Below are positions 60,325 to 64,000 of a DNA stretch of 64,000 nt, piece after piece. Every line of letters begins with the position of its first letter. Within the stretch, counting starts at the first letter, position 1. Under the pieces are notes generated by a model, which ran no database searches, was not told where the DNA came from, and saw only the letters and a program-made list of their open reading frames with translations. Made by a program: the position numbers and the translations under genes. Source of the DNA: Antitrichia curtipendula (Eukaryota > Streptophyta > Bryopsida > Hypnales > Leucodontaceae). Location: contig OX579640.1 in assembly GCA_951230915.1 (NCBI GenBank), positions 13,412,981 to 13,476,980 on the forward strand, in the 5' to 3' direction.

Positions 60325-63300
60325 ATGAGCGGCACTCTGTTGGAGCAGACGCGGGGCTTTCACGAGGAGATTGAGCGGCTGGAGCGATGCGTAGTGCAGG
60401 AGCTTCAGAAGGAGACCAAATCGCACAAAGAGAGGTTGCAACAGAATCATCGTGTGAATAATATGCGCCATGCTATACTTGACGCCACGGGCAAGCTTGT
60501 GAGTTTGTTATTACCTTTTCTCTTCTAGCGGCTCTTTGCTTTTCTCAGATTGCATCAGTGTTTTCGTGCGTTCTTGGTGTCAACTTCCGATTTATTTCAC
60601 GGCCTTGAATTAAGTAATGGAGGGAGGAGTCGGTAAAATTCCTCTTCTTGCTCAGCTCCTACTGAAATGAAATTTGAATTCTATGCGGTTTTTGACATTT
60701 CACTAGAAGTTCGAGCTCAAGATTGGTTTATAATTGTGATGTTAATTAGGTCTTCTGTGGCGCGGTCGTTCGTTCACTAGTATAAGTGTCATTACTGAGT
60801 TAAACCTGTTGCACGTATATAGGTGGAGATTTATGCAGACAAGGACCATGCTCGAGAAGATGAAATTGCTGCACTTGGCGGCCAAGGTGTTGGTCAGAAT
60901 TACTTCACATCGTTTTACGAGCGATTCAAAGAAGTACGTGAAGTTTGCTTCTTTTGATTTGCCATTGATTTTGCTATTTAGCCTTGTGCTTGAGGATGTT
61001 AGATTTTCTGGCGTCGTGATCGGTAGTACCGTCTCTGTTCATGTCTTAAACCCAGGCCCCTTTGGCAACCAGAAAATCACTGTAGAACGCACAATGCACC
61101 AGTGGAAGGTGCGACTTATGGTTTTAGGGTTTAGCTAGACCATTCCAAGCATGCCATTAATTGAAAGCAGCTGCACGGCCATACTTGTGCATACTCTTTG
61201 TATAATAGAAGTATCACTGTTGGTCTTTCGCAGGTAAGGGAGTACCATAGACGCCATCCTAATGTCCGGGAGGCTGTTACAGCGGATGATCCTGAAGAGT
61301 ATCTCAAGGAAGAGCCTTACATCGACTTCAGTGGAGAGGTAGAGCCCTGGATCTCGCACTGCTGCTCTCTCGCTCCCACCCCCTTCTATGCAGTTTCTTG
61401 TAGAATATGCTGCCAGAAGTCGGTTTGGAGGCATACTCTTAACAAGTCGTGTGATTGAATATTTTTTCTTAGATCTATTTAGGAGATTGTACCATCAGTC
61501 TTGCGTCTGAGAGAAAGTCATCACAGCTTCAAGATCGCTACGTGCTTTCCGCGTATACCGGTTTAGGGTTTGGATCAGCCCATATTGTTACCGTCAATTT
61601 TTGTAGAATGAAGTTTGAGCCCTTGCTTTGGCAATGATAGGATGCAGTTTATACGTTTGAGTATAACCTAATGAGAGTGCTTGAGTTTGTGATCTCATTA
61701 TATTCTGAAGATATCTATTTTATGTTCAGGAAGCGTATGGAAGATACTTGGATCTTCATGAGCTATACAATCAGTTCCTGAACTCCAAGTTTGGTCAGCC
61801 TACGGAGTACTCTGTTTTTCTAGACGAGTTTTCACAAACACATAAAATCTCACGTGGTGTCAAGTTAACAAAGTAAGTCTCGTTCTTCTTTGTTGTTTAC
61901 CGTATTCCCTTGCAGTTTTGAACTTCCTGTTACCAGTCATTGTGCGCCTTGAATGAATAGGTCGGGAGCATGCTCTTAACTGTTTTCTGTGAATTGCAGA
62001 CAATACCAAGACTACTTAAAATCAATGACAGATTACTTGCTTTCATTTTTTGAGCGTACCCAACCTTTACAAGACGTAGATAAGATCTTTGCCAAGGTCA
62101 GCATGCATCACAATCAGCTGTTCTTTTGCCCCCAGCCAACGTTGTGATATCAGATTACTTCCATAGCAGTATTTGGATTTCACCTGGTATGGATTTGCAT
62201 AATTATGCTCTTCTATATTTTTGTGCATCTTATGTGGAGGACGTCCAGCAGGTTCTATACTTAAGTTACATATTTTCTATGCAGGTCGAAGCAGAGTTTG
62301 AGGAGAGATGGAATGCTGGAACTGTCCAAGGGTGGGAGGACAAGGGTGTGGGAACTGAACAGACCTCCTCCAGGGGACAGCCGCTTATTGATGTTGACGA
62401 TTACGAGAGTGTCGAGGAGCTCATGGAGCTTGGCCCTGATCGCCTTAAAGAGGTATGTTTTTGCAGTGTCTCCTTGTACCTGAGATCAAGTGACTCGAGT
62501 CTTTTAAGTGTTATTTCGGTTTAAGGTGTTCCAAATCCAATTGTTGAATCACTAGTGAGCGTGGTTTGGGGTGTGAGCTATGCTGTAAAGCTGCGGACAA
62601 ATTAGAATGTTACCACTTCGAAGGTTGTGACCATCTTCTTTATAATGTACGCTATAGTTTTTTGATACTGGTATACTTACTAACATAATTTGAGAGCTTT
62701 TCCAGGCTCTTACAGTATTGGGATTAAAGACAGGTGGCACTGTTCAACAACGTGCAGAGCGTCTTTTTCTTACTAAGGTGAGTTTATCTTGCATTTAGTT
62801 GAGGACATTTCTCAGGAAAATGGTTAAACTTTTGGTATCAGTATTTTTGCTCCTTTCTTGCTTCTTGCAGTAGGAAGTTTACGATGGGCGATAATTGCTA
62901 GAAAACTGTTTAAATAGTAATTCGTCTCGTGTGGGGACCCTCTGGCACCTGAGTGAGTTTGAGGTTTGGAATTTTGGTTGATAGGGAGTTGCGCTTGAAG
63001 ACCTTGATCGTAAGCATTTTCCCAAGGGTTACCAAACCCCAAACTCAAAGAAGTCACAGAAGGAGATTGCACAGCAGGTTACTGCCTCTCAATCAGTTGC
63101 TTTGGCTGAGGTGAAGATGCAACGTCTATGTGAGCTTTTGCAAGAGGTATGCCCTTGGGACTTTGGCTGAACCTGCCTTGATTGAGCATGTCTTATCTGA
63201 TTCTATCTACTGTGCCAACATATAAATATTTTTGGAGCGGTTGCCAAGGTAACTAAGTCTTGTGGTTTCTATTGTTAGGGTTGATTTGGGAGGTGTTATA

Positions 63301-63724
63301 AGCGTATTGTAAGCAATGGGTAATTTGTTTAATGCAGGCTATTGAAGAAACGAAGTCACATGTTGAGAAGAAGCAAGCTCTAACTTATGAAGAGATGGAA
63401 GTTGAGCGGGAAGAGGTATTCTGTTCGATGTTTTGATATTCAGCCCCATTGATTGATATTGTCGCTTACTTACTGATCTAATTAAGCGGTCTATAACTTC
63501 ACTGTTCAATAATAGCTATTCATCTTGCTGCAAATTATTTTCCCGTACTGACCAATGACTGTTGTGTTGCTTTGAATGTCTGTGTTTGAGAGCAGGAAGA
63601 AGTGGCTCAAGAGAGTGAGAGTGAAGACGAGGAGCAGGCGATCTATAACCCCTTGAAGCTGCCAATGGGATGGGATGGCAAACCTATTCCTTATTGGCTG
63701 TACAAACTGCATGGACTCGGTCAG
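60325..63724 (+). CDS. SF3A3: splicing factor 3A subunit 3 (SF3a60), 3' end outside window
   Basis: Ten exons are visible: 60325-60498, 60823-60933, 61234-61338, 61730-61872, 62000-62096, 62285-62452, 62706-62777, 62985-63146, 63338-63415, 63596-63724, together 413 codons in one frame with GT-AG borders. SF3a60 is part of the U2 snRNP, needed to form the prespliceosome in the nucleus. Seen in order: N-terminal helix ([18 protein letters not shown]), the YHRRHPN segment, [20 protein letters not shown], the helical [13 protein letters not shown] region, the SAF/SAP-like [21 protein letters not shown], and an acidic stretch before [29 protein letters not shown]. The family's C2H2 zinc finger and C-terminus (about 90 residues of some 500) must lie past 64000. 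The plant orthologue in Arabidopsis is ATROPOS. ATG 60325 is in AACAATGAG context and begins the conserved N-terminus. Confidence 0.96.
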
Positions 63725-64000
63725 GTAGGACATCTATCAGAGAGTTCTTAACGTTTTCTCTTTTTGTAGAACTTACCAATAATTTGGGCCTCGAATTTTG
63801 CATTCTATTTTTCAATCCATGTTACGTGGAGGTTTTGTAATGTAGGTGTCAAACTCTTGAATTCTTAAGGGTCACAAGCGTTATATGTACTTGCAGCTTC
63901 GTACGTGTTCCTTGATGATCAATCGCAGAAATTCATTTTGATTTTGAAATGTTACATTGTGTTGCCTAAAGAGTAATATTAGATGTTTGAACGGACAGTT

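Noticed and set aside
1..64000. tRNA, rRNA, snRNA genes and CRISPR arrays
   Set aside because: I looked for tRNA B-box-like words and conserved RNA signatures by eye and found nothing convincing; CRISPR is not expected in a plant nuclear genome.

Overview
This is an AT-rich window of nuclear DNA from a land plant, most likely a bryophyte and probably a moss. The reasons are spliceosomal GT-AG genes, plastid-type proteins, an uninterrupted PPR-DYW gene of the style common in mosses, and a gene that looks like the centriole-linker protein LRRC45, which would be expected only in plants with swimming sperm. The species cannot be fixed from sequence alone.

Five protein genes are supported. (1) 13847-25405, minus: an 18-exon LRRC45-like gene, leucine-rich repeats then coiled coil, 752 aa by my splice model. 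(2) 36773-39790, minus: a PPR-DYW organelle RNA-editing protein of 1005 aa in one exon, built from near-identical 303-bp modules. (3) 50775-53399, plus: a six-exon UPF0114/YqhA-like membrane protein, 312 aa, probably plastid. (4) 55383-57618, plus: a four-exon small, probably plastid, membrane protein of 196 aa. (5) 60325-63724, plus: the first ten exons of the splicing factor SF3A3 (SF3a60), cut by the window edge before its zinc finger.

The rest is mostly transposon. At least eight copies of a non-autonomous family with CCCCTAAAG termini flanked by TTAA (piggyBac-like signature) lie at 9090-11005, 12403-13335, 15132-15709, 20543-21470, 43214-44128, 45537-46470 and 47049-47646. A three-level nest lies at about 26.7-34.7 kb: a decayed PIF/Harbinger element (transposase plus Myb/SANT-like ORF) is interrupted by a 5.9-kb CACTA element with a TTT target duplication, and the CACTA coding remnant is itself interrupted by a 331-bp foldback element with a TTCA duplication. 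Other short elements are a CACTA-type hairpin MITE (12194-12389), a Harbinger-type element (19186-20444), an Emigrant-like MITE (54089-54432), a Stowaway-like MITE (57851-58417) and two unassigned inverted-repeat elements (49391-49973, 58535-59050).

The first 9 kb and 44-50 kb hold no gene that I can support. The genes do not form a functional cluster; they are unrelated housekeeping, organelle and basal-body functions separated by repeats. Exon borders were placed by eye from frame, GT/AG sites and family similarity; no search or alignment program was run.
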